Shown one piece after another: positions 1 through 6,318 of a stretch of 19,166 nt of DNA (position 1 is its first letter; each line of letters begins with the position of its first letter). The notes under the pieces are model-generated. The model saw only the letters and a list, made by a program, of their open reading frames with translations, was not told the origin of the DNA and made no database searches. Both the position numbers and the translations under genes were made by a program. Where the stretch lies: the NCBI GenBank assembly GCA_016295455.1, contig JAEDLE010000038.1, positions 1-19,166 on the forward strand, read 5' to 3'. Source of the DNA: Bacteroidales bacterium. GTDB taxonomy: Bacteria > Bacteroidota > Bacteroidia > Bacteroidales > UBA932.

Positions 1-719
1 TAGTCCATATATCTGAAATACACCGCGTTGGCTGCGGTCACCGCCGCGGTCTCGGTCCTGAGCCTGGAGTCTCCGAGGCTGATTGGGATGAAACCCCTGT
101 CCAGGGCGAGGCGGACTTCCTCTTCGGAAAAGTCGCCCTCGGGGCCTATCATCACCGTGATGTCGCCGCCCTCATATTCGGAGAGCACCCTGCGTATCGT
201 CCTGCGGGGCTTGTCGCTTTCGAAGCAGCAGGCGATAAGGCGGAGGGAAGAAGGGTCGCTTGAGAGTATGAAGTCCTTGACGCTCAGGGGTTCAGCCACC
301 TGGGGCAGGCTCGCCTTGAGGGACTGTTTGGTTGCCGAGAGCACTACCCTGCGCAGCCTGTCGGTCTTGAGCACCCTGCGCTCGGAATGCTCGCCTATGA
401 CCGGGACTATGCTGTCCACACCGACTTCGGTGGCCTTTTCCGCAAACCACTCGTACCTGTCGTTGTTCTTGGTCGGACAGACTGCGAGGGTGAGCCTGTA
501 GGGATGGGAGCCCCAGAGCGGATGGCTTTCGAGCACGCTTGCCTCGGCGGCCTTGGGAGAGGCGTGGTCGAGGCGGCAGCGGTACATCGTGCCCTGCCCG
601 TCGATGACGCGGATTTCATCCCCTTCCCTGTGGCGGAGGACCTTCACGGCATGAGCGGACTCGTCCTCATCGAGCCGGCATATTCCGCAGGAGATGTCGC
701 TTGAATAGAAGAGTTCCAT
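1..719 (-). CDS. rsmE: 16S rRNA (uracil-1498-N3) methyltransferase RsmE, cut at the window edge
   Basis: Reading the complement from the ATG at 719 gives 239 codons that run to the left edge; the next two bases are TA, so the stop (TAA or TAG) may lie one base outside. The protein starts MELFYSSDISCG and carries the SPOUT-class signatures of RsmE: an N-terminal PUA-like part with HAVKVLRHREGD (about residues 23-34), then CPTKNNDRYEWFAEKATEVG, then the knot region IGPEGDFSEEEV and LGDSRLRTETAAV, which form the S-adenosylmethionine site. The family methylates N3 of U1498 in 16S rRNA using SAM. It is the last visible gene of the mutL operon, five bases after tsaC. Length fits the family (about 235-245 residues), so little or nothing is missing. 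The usual IGPEGGF reads IGPEGDF here, a minor change. Confidence 0.93.
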   Translation of the reverse strand, partial: MELFYSSDISCGICRLDEDESAHAVKVLRHREGDEIRVIDGQGTMYRCRLDHASPKAAEASVLESHPLWGSHPYRLTLAVCPTKNNDRYEWFAEKATEVGVDSIVPVIGEHSERRVLKTDRLRRVVLSATKQSLKASLPQVAEPLSVKDFILSSDPSSLRLIACCFESDKPRRTIRRVLSEYEGGDITVMIGPEGDFSEEEVRLALDRGFIPISLGDSRLRTETAAVTAANAVYFRYMD

Positions 720-724
720 CTGTG

Positions 725-1348
725 TTATGGTCTGATTATCTGGATTTCACCGCGAAGCCCGACCTTGATTATCTGGGAGGCCTTGCCCTGGGAGTCCCGC
801 TCGAGATACGATTCCACGACGTAGTCGACCGCGGATATGATTTCCTGAGGGATTTGAGAATATCTTTCAGGGGACGGTTCTCCGGACACGTTCGCGGAGG
901 TCGACACTACCGGACGTCCGAGCTTGTAGCAGAGGTTGCGGCAGAACTCGTTCATCGGGACGCGTATTCCGACGCTGCCGTCTTCGGCCACCGCATTGTA
1001 GGCAAGGAAATGCCTGTCAGCCACGGCTTTGGATCCGTCTGCCGGGGCTTTGCCGCATATGGCGTCAGGGTAGATTATGGTCATCGGCCTGTCGTTCACC
1101 TCGACCAGCTGTACGGCTATGTCGGGGATTTCCCTCACATAGCGGCCAACCATATCGAGGCTGTCCGCAAGCAGCACCAGGGACTTGCTGTCGGGGCGCT
1201 TCTTGATGCCGTACACCTTCGCCACGGCTTCGGGATTGGTGGCGTCACAGCCTATGCCCCAGATGGTGTCTGTGGGATAGAGTATGACCCCGCCTTCCCT
1301 GAGGACTTTCACGGCCTCGGCAAGTATTTCATTCACAGGCTTTTTCAT
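725..1348 (-). CDS. tsaC: L-threonylcarbamoyladenylate synthase (TsaC/Sua5/YrdC family)
   Basis: A 207-residue protein starting MKKPVNEILAEAVKVLREGG. Family hallmarks are visible: GGVILYPTDTIWGIGCDATN (about residues 19-38), KKRPDSKSLVLL, which belongs to the ATP/bicarbonate/threonine pocket, and the C-terminal SANVSGEPSP. The enzyme makes threonylcarbamoyl-AMP from threonine, bicarbonate and ATP, the first step of the universal t6A37 modification of ANN-decoding tRNAs. It has the YrdC domain alone, without the extra C-terminal Sua5 domain. It lies between the EEP protein (5-base gap upstream) and rsmE (5-base gap downstream), so it is probably co-translated with them; tsaC and rsmE are both RNA-modification genes. 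Stop is TAA at 725-727. Identity is firm; the gene could equally be named ywlC or sua5. Confidence 0.94.
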   Translation of the reverse strand: MKKPVNEILAEAVKVLREGGVILYPTDTIWGIGCDATNPEAVAKVYGIKKRPDSKSLVLLADSLDMVGRYVREIPDIAVQLVEVNDRPMTIIYPDAICGKAPADGSKAVADRHFLAYNAVAEDGSVGIRVPMNEFCRNLCYKLGRPVVSTSANVSGEPSPERYSQIPQEIISAVDYVVESYLERDSQGKASQIIKVGLRGEIQIIRP

Positions 1349-1353
1349 ATGTT

Positions 1354-2460
1354 TTATGTTTTATCTTTTATCGTAGTCATTATGGGATAATGGTCCGAAT
1401 AGCGCCAGTCCAACACTTCGTGGGACACGGCGGCATATTCCTGAGGGAAAAGGACATAGTCTATCCTCAGGAAAGGACGGAATATGGAATATGTCGCCCC
1501 GAAGCCGTGACCTGCCTCGACGAAGCTGTCCTTGCGGTCCTTGAGGAGGCGGTGGTAGGTGTATGAGGCCGGGGTGTCGTTGAAGTCTCCGGCGACGATT
1601 GAGGCGACGGGGCTCCCTTCGATGCTTTCCATCACGCGGTCGACCTGCTGGGGCCTGAGGGTGATGGAGCGGCGGAGCTTGCCTCCGGTGTAGCGTACGG
1701 CTTCCTTGTAGTCGCCCTTGATGGTGGTGGCGATGTACGGCAGGGAGATGCTGTAGCTCTGGAAGTGGCAGTTGTAGATGCGCAGGTTTTCGCCCCCGAC
1801 CCTGCAGTCGCATATGATGGCGAGGTTGGAGCTCTTGTCGAAGTCTATCTTGTCCTTGGACTTGAAGGGATAGCGGCTGAGGGTGACATTTCCGTAGCAG
1901 CCCTTGGAGTCGGGATAGACGTAGTATTCAATGTAATAGCCCGGGAAGACGCGGCTCAGCTGCTGCCCCACGCGGGACGGGTCGGCGCTGTAGTATTCCT
2001 GAAGGCAGATTATGTCGGCGTCGAGGCTTCTCAGGCGCGCGAAGACCGAGTCGGCGCATTCTTTCTGGCCGTCTATGCCCAGCCTTCTTGCCGGGGACTG
2101 GAAGCGTCCGACATTGTAGGAGACTATCCTGATGCCATCCCCCTCATCCTGAACTTCGGTTTCCCCGCCCTGATAATAGTATTTCAGCAGGAAGGCCGCC
2201 GGCAGCAGAGCCAGAAGCGGTATCACGAAGGCGCGCGAACGCCTGAGCAGCGCCCACACGAGCAGGCAGAAGTTCAGCAGCGCGAAGGGGGCGAGAAGCA
2301 GTCCGAATATGGTCAGGAACCAGGCTTTTGCAGGGTTGAACCAGATGGACAGGTAGGAGGCGCCCAGCAGCAGGGCCGCACAAAGCATCAGGGCCCTGGC
2401 CGATATCATGCCGAAAAGGGTCCTGCCTTTCTTTTTCCTGCTCTTTGCCTTCCCTGCCAT
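1354..2460 (-). CDS. Membrane-anchored endonuclease/exonuclease/phosphatase (EEP) family protein
   Basis: A 368-residue protein with a very basic N-terminus (MAGKAKSRKKKGR), then three hydrophobic segments at roughly residues 15-40, 45-70 and 76-92, then a soluble EEP domain. The catalytic motifs appear in order: RIVSYNVGRF (metal/Asn), DADIICLQEYYS (metal Glu), LSRYPF, IYNCHFQS (His), VAGDFNDTP (Asp/Asn) and YSDHYPI (terminal Asp-His). The fold includes DNase I, exonuclease III, sphingomyelinases and inositol phosphatases, so the substrate cannot be read from sequence; the three-helix anchor plus catalytic domain is a common Bacteroidales arrangement. The domain is predicted outside or at the periplasmic face, though the basic N-terminus alone does not settle this. 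It sits 10 bases after the rhomboid gene and 5 before tsaC, in the mutL operon. Confidence 0.88.
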   Translation of the reverse strand: MAGKAKSRKKKGRTLFGMISARALMLCAALLLGASYLSIWFNPAKAWFLTIFGLLLAPFALLNFCLLVWALLRRSRAFVIPLLALLPAAFLLKYYYQGGETEVQDEGDGIRIVSYNVGRFQSPARRLGIDGQKECADSVFARLRSLDADIICLQEYYSADPSRVGQQLSRVFPGYYIEYYVYPDSKGCYGNVTLSRYPFKSKDKIDFDKSSNLAIICDCRVGGENLRIYNCHFQSYSISLPYIATTIKGDYKEAVRYTGGKLRRSITLRPQQVDRVMESIEGSPVASIVAGDFNDTPASYTYHRLLKDRKDSFVEAGHGFGATYSIFRPFLRIDYVLFPQEYAAVSHEVLDWRYSDHYPIMTTIKDKT

Positions 2461-2470
2461 ATGCCTGAAG

Positions 2471-3163
2471 TCAGATCCAGCGGTCCCGCTCGTAGTACCT
2501 GCCCGTCTTTTTCCACCACCTCAGCAGCAGCCATCCGAAAAGGGCTCCGCCCAGATGCGCAAAATGCGCGACTCCGTCGGCAACGCCTCTCACTCCAAGC
2601 AGGAGCTCTATGGCTATGTATATGATTACGAGCCACTTCGCCTTCATCGAAACCGGAGGAAATATGAGAGTTAGTATGCTATCGGGATATATCATCGCAA
2701 ATGCGACCAACAGTCCGAATATGGCTCCGGAGGCTCCAAGGCAAGGGGTGCGGAGGAGATCGTAGTAGCCCTGCAGGCCGGCGGTGTCGGCGTGTGCGAG
2801 GTAGTACTGCGCCTGGAGGTATTCAACTCCGGTGTAGAGCAGGGAGGCTCCTATTCCGGTGATGAAGTAGAAGGTGAGGAATTTCTTGGAGCCCAGCGCG
2901 CGTTCGGTGATGGCACCGAACATCAGCAGCGCGTACATATTGAAGAAGATGTGGGCCCAACCTCCGTGCATGAACATATGGGTGATCACCTGCCAAGGGT
3001 GGAAGAAGCGCGAACTCGGGTAGAACAGCGCAAAGGCGCTGACCATGAAGTCCTGGTTGATGAGCGTGAATATGAACATCACGACATTGATCAGGAAGAG
3101 GTTTTTCGTCACAGGCGGCAGGCTCGAGAAGAAGCCTCCCCTGTTTTCATAGTAATATGCCAT
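2471..3163 (-). CDS. Rhomboid family intramembrane serine protease
   Basis: A 230-residue, mostly hydrophobic protein with about six transmembrane segments. The active-site residues are all present: the oxyanion-site region HGGWAHIFFNMYAL (His71 and Asn75), the nucleophile in GASGAIFGLL (Ser145) and the catalytic base in AHLGGALFG (His203). Rhomboids cleave single-pass membrane proteins within or just outside the bilayer. Nothing here identifies the substrate. A tail-anchored protein of unknown function is encoded in the same operon, two genes upstream; it would be a natural substrate to consider, but this is inference. The start codon lies three bases after the mutL stop and the stop is 10 bases before the EEP gene. 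Length and motif order fit a normal short bacterial rhomboid without extra domains. Confidence 0.92.
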   Translation of the reverse strand: MAYYYENRGGFFSSLPPVTKNLFLINVVMFIFTLINQDFMVSAFALFYPSSRFFHPWQVITHMFMHGGWAHIFFNMYALLMFGAITERALGSKKFLTFYFITGIGASLLYTGVEYLQAQYYLAHADTAGLQGYYDLLRTPCLGASGAIFGLLVAFAMIYPDSILTLIFPPVSMKAKWLVIIYIAIELLLGVRGVADGVAHFAHLGGALFGWLLLRWWKKTGRYYERDRWI

Positions 3164-3166
3164 CTG

Positions 3167-5008
3167 TCAGAGACTGTGTTGCTTGTTGTCGAATTTTCTG
3201 TCTATCTCATCCAAAAGGATGATGTTCATGGTCTTGTTGCCGCCCGGGGTAATTTCGGGTTCGGAGCAGGAGAAAAGGCTGTCTATCAGCTTCTGAGCCT
3301 CCTGGGAGGAGCTGACGGAGCCTGTGCTGCCCATACGGGCGAACTTCGCCGCCATCGCGGAGTCCATCTTCGAGGCGAGGGAGCTGTGGTCGCCGTCAAG
3401 GGCCAGCAGGACGTCCGCCATCAGGGCTTCCACCCGCGACTGGTCGCAGGAATAGCCTTCAGGCACTCCGTTGACCACTATGGTGTCGGTTCCGAAAGGG
3501 CTGATGTCGAAGCCCAGGGAACTGAGCAGTTCTGAGTGCTCTTCGAATATGAGCCTGTTTTCGGCGCCAACCGTCACCTGTACCGGGAAGAGCGGCATCT
3601 GGGAGACGTGGGCGTTGGCGCTGACCGCCTTGAGGAAGCGTTCGTAGAGTATGCGTTCCCTGGCACGGCTCACGTTGACCATCAGCAGGCCAGAACGGGC
3701 TTTGGTCACTATGTAGCGTCCGTCGAGTATTATCACCGCTGTCGAAGGCAGGGTCCTGTCCTCAAAAAGCTTGCCTGTACCCTCATCGCGGCCCGCGTCG
3801 GCATATTCACCATAATGAGGGGCGTAGGCTTGCGGGGATTTCGGGGCGTAGCCTGCGGCCGGTGCTTCCTGTCCGGCGGCGTGCATCTCGGCGAAGGGGT
3901 CGTAGTCCGGGTCCGAGCCCATCTCGGGTATGCTGATTTCGGGATGGAAGCGGTCGAACGAACTTCCGAACACCGGAATCTCGGGGGCGTCCTTGACGTC
4001 GAAGTCTATCGCCGAACCGAAGGAATTGCGCCCGAGGGCTTCCTTGACGCAGGCGTAGAGCACCTGGAATATGACGGAGTCGTCCTCGAACTTGATCTCG
4101 GTCTTGGTCGGATGTATGTTCACGTCGACACTGTGCGGATCGGTGCTGAGGAAGATGAAGTAAGACGGGACCGCGCCGTCGGCGACCAGGCCTTCGTAGG
4201 CTTTCATCACCGCCTTGTGGAGGTATGGGCTGCGGAAATAGCGTCCGTTGACGAAGAAGAACTGGTTGCCGGTGGTCTTCCTGGCGAGGTCGGGACGGCA
4301 GACGTAGCCGTTCACCCCGACTACCGATGTGTCTGCGGATATGTCCACGACGGCATCCACGGCCTGGGCTCCCAGCAGGTCGCGTATCCTGAATTTCTCG
4401 GATTTGGCGGGACGCAGCACGAAGATGTCTTTCCCGTTGTGTGTCAGGGTGAAACCTGTCTCCGGATGGATCAGGGCGACTCTGGTGAATTCTTCGATTA
4501 TATGCTTGAGTTCGACGTTGTCGGACTTGAGGAACTTGCGCCTGGCGGGCACGTTGTAGAAGAGATTGCGCACCGCGAAGGTGGTTCCGCAGGGGCAGGC
4601 GATTTCTTCGGTGGAGACATGGCGGGAGTCGTCGAAGACCACCTGGCAGCCTGTAGGGGCGTCGGCGGTGCGTGTGCGGAGGGTGACTTCGGCGACTGCG
4701 GCTATTGATGCGAGGGCTTCTCCCCTGAAGCCGTAAGTAAGTATGCTGCCGAGGTCTTCGGCGCTGGATATCTTGGAGGTCGCGTGCCTCTCGAAGCAGA
4801 CGACGGCGTCGTCGGGGCTCATTCCGCAACCGTTGTCGGTCACCTGTATGAGGGTTCTGCCGGCGTCGGTCACGGACACGGTTATCTGGGTGGCGTGCGC
4901 GTCAACCGCGTTCTCCACCAGTTCCTTGACCACTGAGGCCGGTCGCTGCACGACCTCTCCTGCGGCAATCAGGTTGGCGATGTTGCCGGGAAGTATGCGT
5001 ATGTCCAT
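3167..5008 (-). CDS. mutL: DNA mismatch repair protein MutL
   Basis: A 613-residue protein. The N-terminal GHKL ATPase is intact: KELVENAVDA with Glu29 and Asn33, DNGCGM at 58-63, RHATSKI, TYGFRGEALASIA from 91, the loop NLFYNVPARRKFL, and VDVNIHPTKTEIKF. A variable linker (about 355-420, acidic and Ala/Pro-rich) leads to the C-terminal dimerisation domain. There the segment normally carrying the DQHA(x)2E(x)4E endonuclease motif reads NVSRARERILYERF (445-458), so Asp, Gln and His are missing, and no CPHGRP-like motif is seen near the end (the region reads FSCSEPEITPGG). The protein should act as an ATP-driven matchmaker between MutS and a nicking or unwinding activity, but probably does not nick DNA itself. 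It directly abuts the stop codon of the preceding small gene. Confidence 0.96.
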   Translation of the reverse strand: MDIRILPGNIANLIAAGEVVQRPASVVKELVENAVDAHATQITVSVTDAGRTLIQVTDNGCGMSPDDAVVCFERHATSKISSAEDLGSILTYGFRGEALASIAAVAEVTLRTRTADAPTGCQVVFDDSRHVSTEEIACPCGTTFAVRNLFYNVPARRKFLKSDNVELKHIIEEFTRVALIHPETGFTLTHNGKDIFVLRPAKSEKFRIRDLLGAQAVDAVVDISADTSVVGVNGYVCRPDLARKTTGNQFFFVNGRYFRSPYLHKAVMKAYEGLVADGAVPSYFIFLSTDPHSVDVNIHPTKTEIKFEDDSVIFQVLYACVKEALGRNSFGSAIDFDVKDAPEIPVFGSSFDRFHPEISIPEMGSDPDYDPFAEMHAAGQEAPAAGYAPKSPQAYAPHYGEYADAGRDEGTGKLFEDRTLPSTAVIILDGRYIVTKARSGLLMVNVSRARERILYERFLKAVSANAHVSQMPLFPVQVTVGAENRLIFEEHSELLSSLGFDISPFGTDTIVVNGVPEGYSCDQSRVEALMADVLLALDGDHSSLASKMDSAMAAKFARMGSTGSVSSSQEAQKLIDSLFSCSEPEITPGGNKTMNIILLDEIDRKFDNKQHSL

Positions 5009-5320
5009 CTACAGCAGCGAATAGAATCTGGCGATCATCATGAGTACCGCCAGCACCAGCAGCAGGCCCACCACTCCAATGAGGGACTGGGCGCGGGTAG
5101 CTCCCCTGCGCCTTGCGTAGTTGCCGTTCCTGAATGCTCCCTGTATGTATGAACCCGGGGCGTGCGAGCCCTTTTCGCCGCCTTCTTCCTTCTCTCTTTC
5201 GAGGGATCCGTCGACCTTTCCGAACATCTGGCGGCGCTCTTCCTTCTCGGGGTCATAGTATATCGGCTTATAATTGAACACCCTGTGCTCCTGCTCGCCG
5301 AACCATCCGAATTGTGCCAT
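5009..5320 (-). CDS. Small tail-anchored membrane protein of unknown function, first gene of the mutL operon
   Basis: A 103-residue protein starting MAQFGWFGEQEHRVFNYKP. The body is charged (DPEKEERRQMFGKVDG, then a Glu/Lys-rich stretch), followed by an RRRGATRAQ basic patch and one hydrophobic segment at about residues 79-100 that ends almost at the C-terminus, so it looks tail-anchored with the charged part in the cytoplasm. I recognise no domain. A short hydrophobic-tail protein upstream of mutL seems familiar from Bacteroidales genomes but I cannot name a family. Its TAG stop (5009-5011) touches the mutL ATG, so the two are very likely co-transcribed and translationally coupled. A promoter-like TATATTTG lies just upstream on the same strand. 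The reading frame is supported by operon position and the clear hydrophobic tail. Confidence 0.8.
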   Translation of the reverse strand: MAQFGWFGEQEHRVFNYKPIYYDPEKEERRQMFGKVDGSLEREKEEGGEKGSHAPGSYIQGAFRNGNYARRRGATRAQSLIGVVGLLLVLAVLMMIARFYSLL

Positions 5321-5342
5321 TTCTCTCTTGTTTAGTTCAAGG

Positions 5343-5350
5343 CAAATATA
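5343..5350 (-). promoter_or_regulatory. -7 element of the mutL operon promoter (TATATTTG on the minus strand)
   Basis: The complement reads TATATTTG, a perfect match to the Bacteroidetes -7 consensus TAnnTTTG, 22 bases upstream of the first ATG at 5320. Transcription would start near 5336, giving a leader of about 16 bases. No good TTTG -33 box is seen at the usual spacing. Confidence 0.55.
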
Positions 5351-5372
5351 CTGAAAATATGTTTCTTTTCTT

Positions 5373-5380
5373 TACATTTG
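5373..5380 (+). promoter_or_regulatory. -7 element of the ispF promoter (TACATTTG)
   Basis: TACATTTG matches TAnnTTTG and sits 14 bases before the ATG at 5395. Transcription should start at about 5386, which rules out the upstream in-frame ATGs at 5314 and 5359 and leaves a very short leader. It lies back to back with the minus-strand -7 box at 5343-5350, so the two transcription units share a region of under 40 bases. Confidence 0.55.
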
Positions 5381-5394
5381 CCAAAATTGCGGAT

Positions 5395-5898
5395 ATGATG
5401 GATTCCAAAGCATATGTCTGCCCTTTCAGGGTTGGGAACGGTTATGACGTGCATGCGCTCGCACCGGGGATTCCGATGTGGCTGGGCGGTGTCGGCATAG
5501 ATTCCCCTGTGGGTTTTGTTGCGCATTCTGACGGGGACGTGGCGATTCACGCCCTCTGCGACGCGCTCCTGGGCTGCCTCGCTCTCGGGGACATAGGCCA
5601 CCATTTTCCCGATACTTCTGACGAATTCAGGGGCATTGACAGCAAGTTGCTGCTGGCCAGGGTGGTTGCTCTGCTGGAGGAGAAGGGTTGGAAGGTCGGG
5701 AACGCGGATATCACGATTGCCCTTCAGAAGCCTAAGATTGGCTCTTATGTACCTTCGATGCGCCGGACTCTGGCGGCGGTTATGGGCATAGATGAGGATT
5801 GTGTCTCGGTGAAGGCGACAACGACTGAGAAGATGGGTTTTGTGGGGAGGTGCGAGGGTTGCCAGGTGTGGGCGACGGCTCTGGTTTACAGGATCTGA
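5395..5898 (+). CDS. ispF: 2-C-methyl-D-erythritol 2,4-cyclodiphosphate synthase
   Basis: A 167-residue protein if read from the ATG at 5395 (a second ATG follows directly at 5398). The frame stays open upstream to 5314, but that stretch overlaps the promoter and has no family similarity, so the short form is preferred; it fits the usual 155-165 residues. Motifs: RVGNGYDVHALAPG with zinc ligands Asp18 and His20, HSDGDVAIHALCDALLG with His52, DIGHHFPDT, and TTEKMGFVGRCEG near the C-terminus for the cytidine/diphosphate site. IspF cyclises CDP-ME 2-phosphate to MEcPP with release of CMP in the non-mevalonate isoprenoid pathway, as a homotrimer in the cytoplasm. It stands alone here, with its own promoter and tRNA genes downstream. 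Confidence 0.96.
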   Translation: MMDSKAYVCPFRVGNGYDVHALAPGIPMWLGGVGIDSPVGFVAHSDGDVAIHALCDALLGCLALGDIGHHFPDTSDEFRGIDSKLLLARVVALLEEKGWKVGNADITIALQKPKIGSYVPSMRRTLAAVMGIDEDCVSVKATTTEKMGFVGRCEGCQVWATALVYRI

Positions 5899-5951
5899 GG
5901 CCCGGACGGCCGGTTTGCATTCTGTTTTTTTGAATTTTTTTGCCCGATTCG

Positions 5952-5982
5952 TTTGCATTTAAGGAAAAGGGTAGTATCTTTG
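5952..5982 (+). promoter_or_regulatory. Promoter of the tRNA genes (TTTG-N19-TATCTTTG)
   Basis: TTTG at 5952-5955 and TATCTTTG at 5975-5982 are separated by 19 bases, a full match to the Bacteroidetes housekeeping promoter. The expected start is near 5989, about 20 bases before tRNA-Gln. This is the best promoter in the window and a good internal reference for the others. Confidence 0.8.
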
Positions 5983-6008
5983 CAATCCCGATTGAGAAAT
6001 CAGGACAT

Positions 6009-6079
6009 TGAGATATGGTGTAATGGTAGCACTACAGATTCTGGCTCTGTCAGTGAGGGTTCGAGTCCTTCTATCTCAA
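6009..6079 (+). tRNA. tRNA-Gln (anticodon CTG)
   Basis: A 71-base cloverleaf: acceptor stem TGAGATA/TATCTCA, D arm GTGT/GCAC, anticodon stem ACAGA/TCTGT around loop TTCTGGC with anticodon CTG at positions 34-36, T stem GAGGG/CCTTC (one G-T pair) around the normal loop TTCGAGT, and discriminator A at 6079. The 3' CCA is not encoded in full (CA follows). It reads CAG glutamine codons. A strong promoter precedes it and a hairpin terminator follows within six bases. Confidence 0.93.
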
Positions 6080-6084
6080 CAAAG

Positions 6085-6118
6085 GCACGGAAAAGCCGCA
6101 AAGGATCCGTGCTTTTTT
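6085..6118 (+). terminator. Rho-independent terminator between the two tRNA genes
   Basis: GCACGGA (6085-6091) pairs with TCCGTGC (6106-6112) across a 14-base loop, followed by six T (6113-6118). It lies after tRNA-Gln and only 10 bases before tRNA-Met, which shows no promoter of its own in that gap, so tRNA-Met probably depends on read-through or processing. Confidence 0.75.
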
Positions 6119-6128
6119 CTTGAAACGC

Positions 6129-6202
6129 GGCGGGGTAGCTCAGCTGGCTAGAGCGTCGGATTCATAATCCGGAGGTCGTGGGATCATGCCCCACTCCCGC
6201 TA
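6129..6202 (+). tRNA. tRNA-Met (anticodon CAT), with an unusual T-loop
   Basis: A 74-base cloverleaf: acceptor GGCGGGG/TCCCGCT (G-T pairs at both ends), D stem GCTC/GAGC with GG in the D loop, anticodon stem TCGGA/TCCGG around loop TTCATAA (anticodon CAT), variable loop AGGTC, T stem GTGGG/CCCAC, discriminator A at 6202. It is not the initiator, because the anticodon stem lacks the three G-C pairs and base 1 is G. CAT could also belong to the lysidine-modified tRNA-Ile2; elongator Met is the likelier reading. The T-loop is ATCATGC instead of the usual TTCGANT: bases 54 and 58 are A and T rather than T and A, while T55 and C56, which contact the D loop, are kept. Confidence 0.87.
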
Positions 6203-6206
6203 CAGG

Positions 6207-6242
6207 TCAGAGCCCGGTCTTGCACCGGGCTCTGATTTTTTT
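6207..6242 (+). terminator. Rho-independent terminator after tRNA-Met
   Basis: A 12-base perfect stem, 6207-6218 with 6224-6235 (core CAGAGCCCGG/CCGGGCTCTG), a five-base loop CTTGC, and seven T (6236-6242). It ends the tRNA transcript. Nothing gene-like was seen from here to 6318. Confidence 0.92.
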
Positions 6243-6318
6243 GCAACCACGCCGTTTCAGGCCGGCATATGCCGTTGCATGATTTGCTTTCCGTCAGGGT
6301 TTACGTTGTTCTGCACCG

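Noticed and set aside
701..1390. Open frames on the plus strand over tsaC and the end of the EEP gene
   Set aside because: They run across two convincing minus-strand genes with tight spacing and show no domain.
3536..4708. Long open frame (390 codons) on the plus strand inside mutL
   Set aside because: It lies wholly antisense to MutL, whose motifs are beyond doubt; the sequence is rich in Gly, Val, Glu and Arg as expected of a shadow frame in GC-rich DNA.
5314..5394. Upstream extension of ispF
   Set aside because: It covers the two divergent promoters and overlaps the start of the minus-strand gene; IspF proteins do not have such an N-terminus.
6263..6274. 12-base palindrome CGGCATATGCCG downstream of the tRNA genes
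   Set aside because: ATATG and CATATG are very common in this window, there is no nearby start codon for it to control, and no T run follows it.
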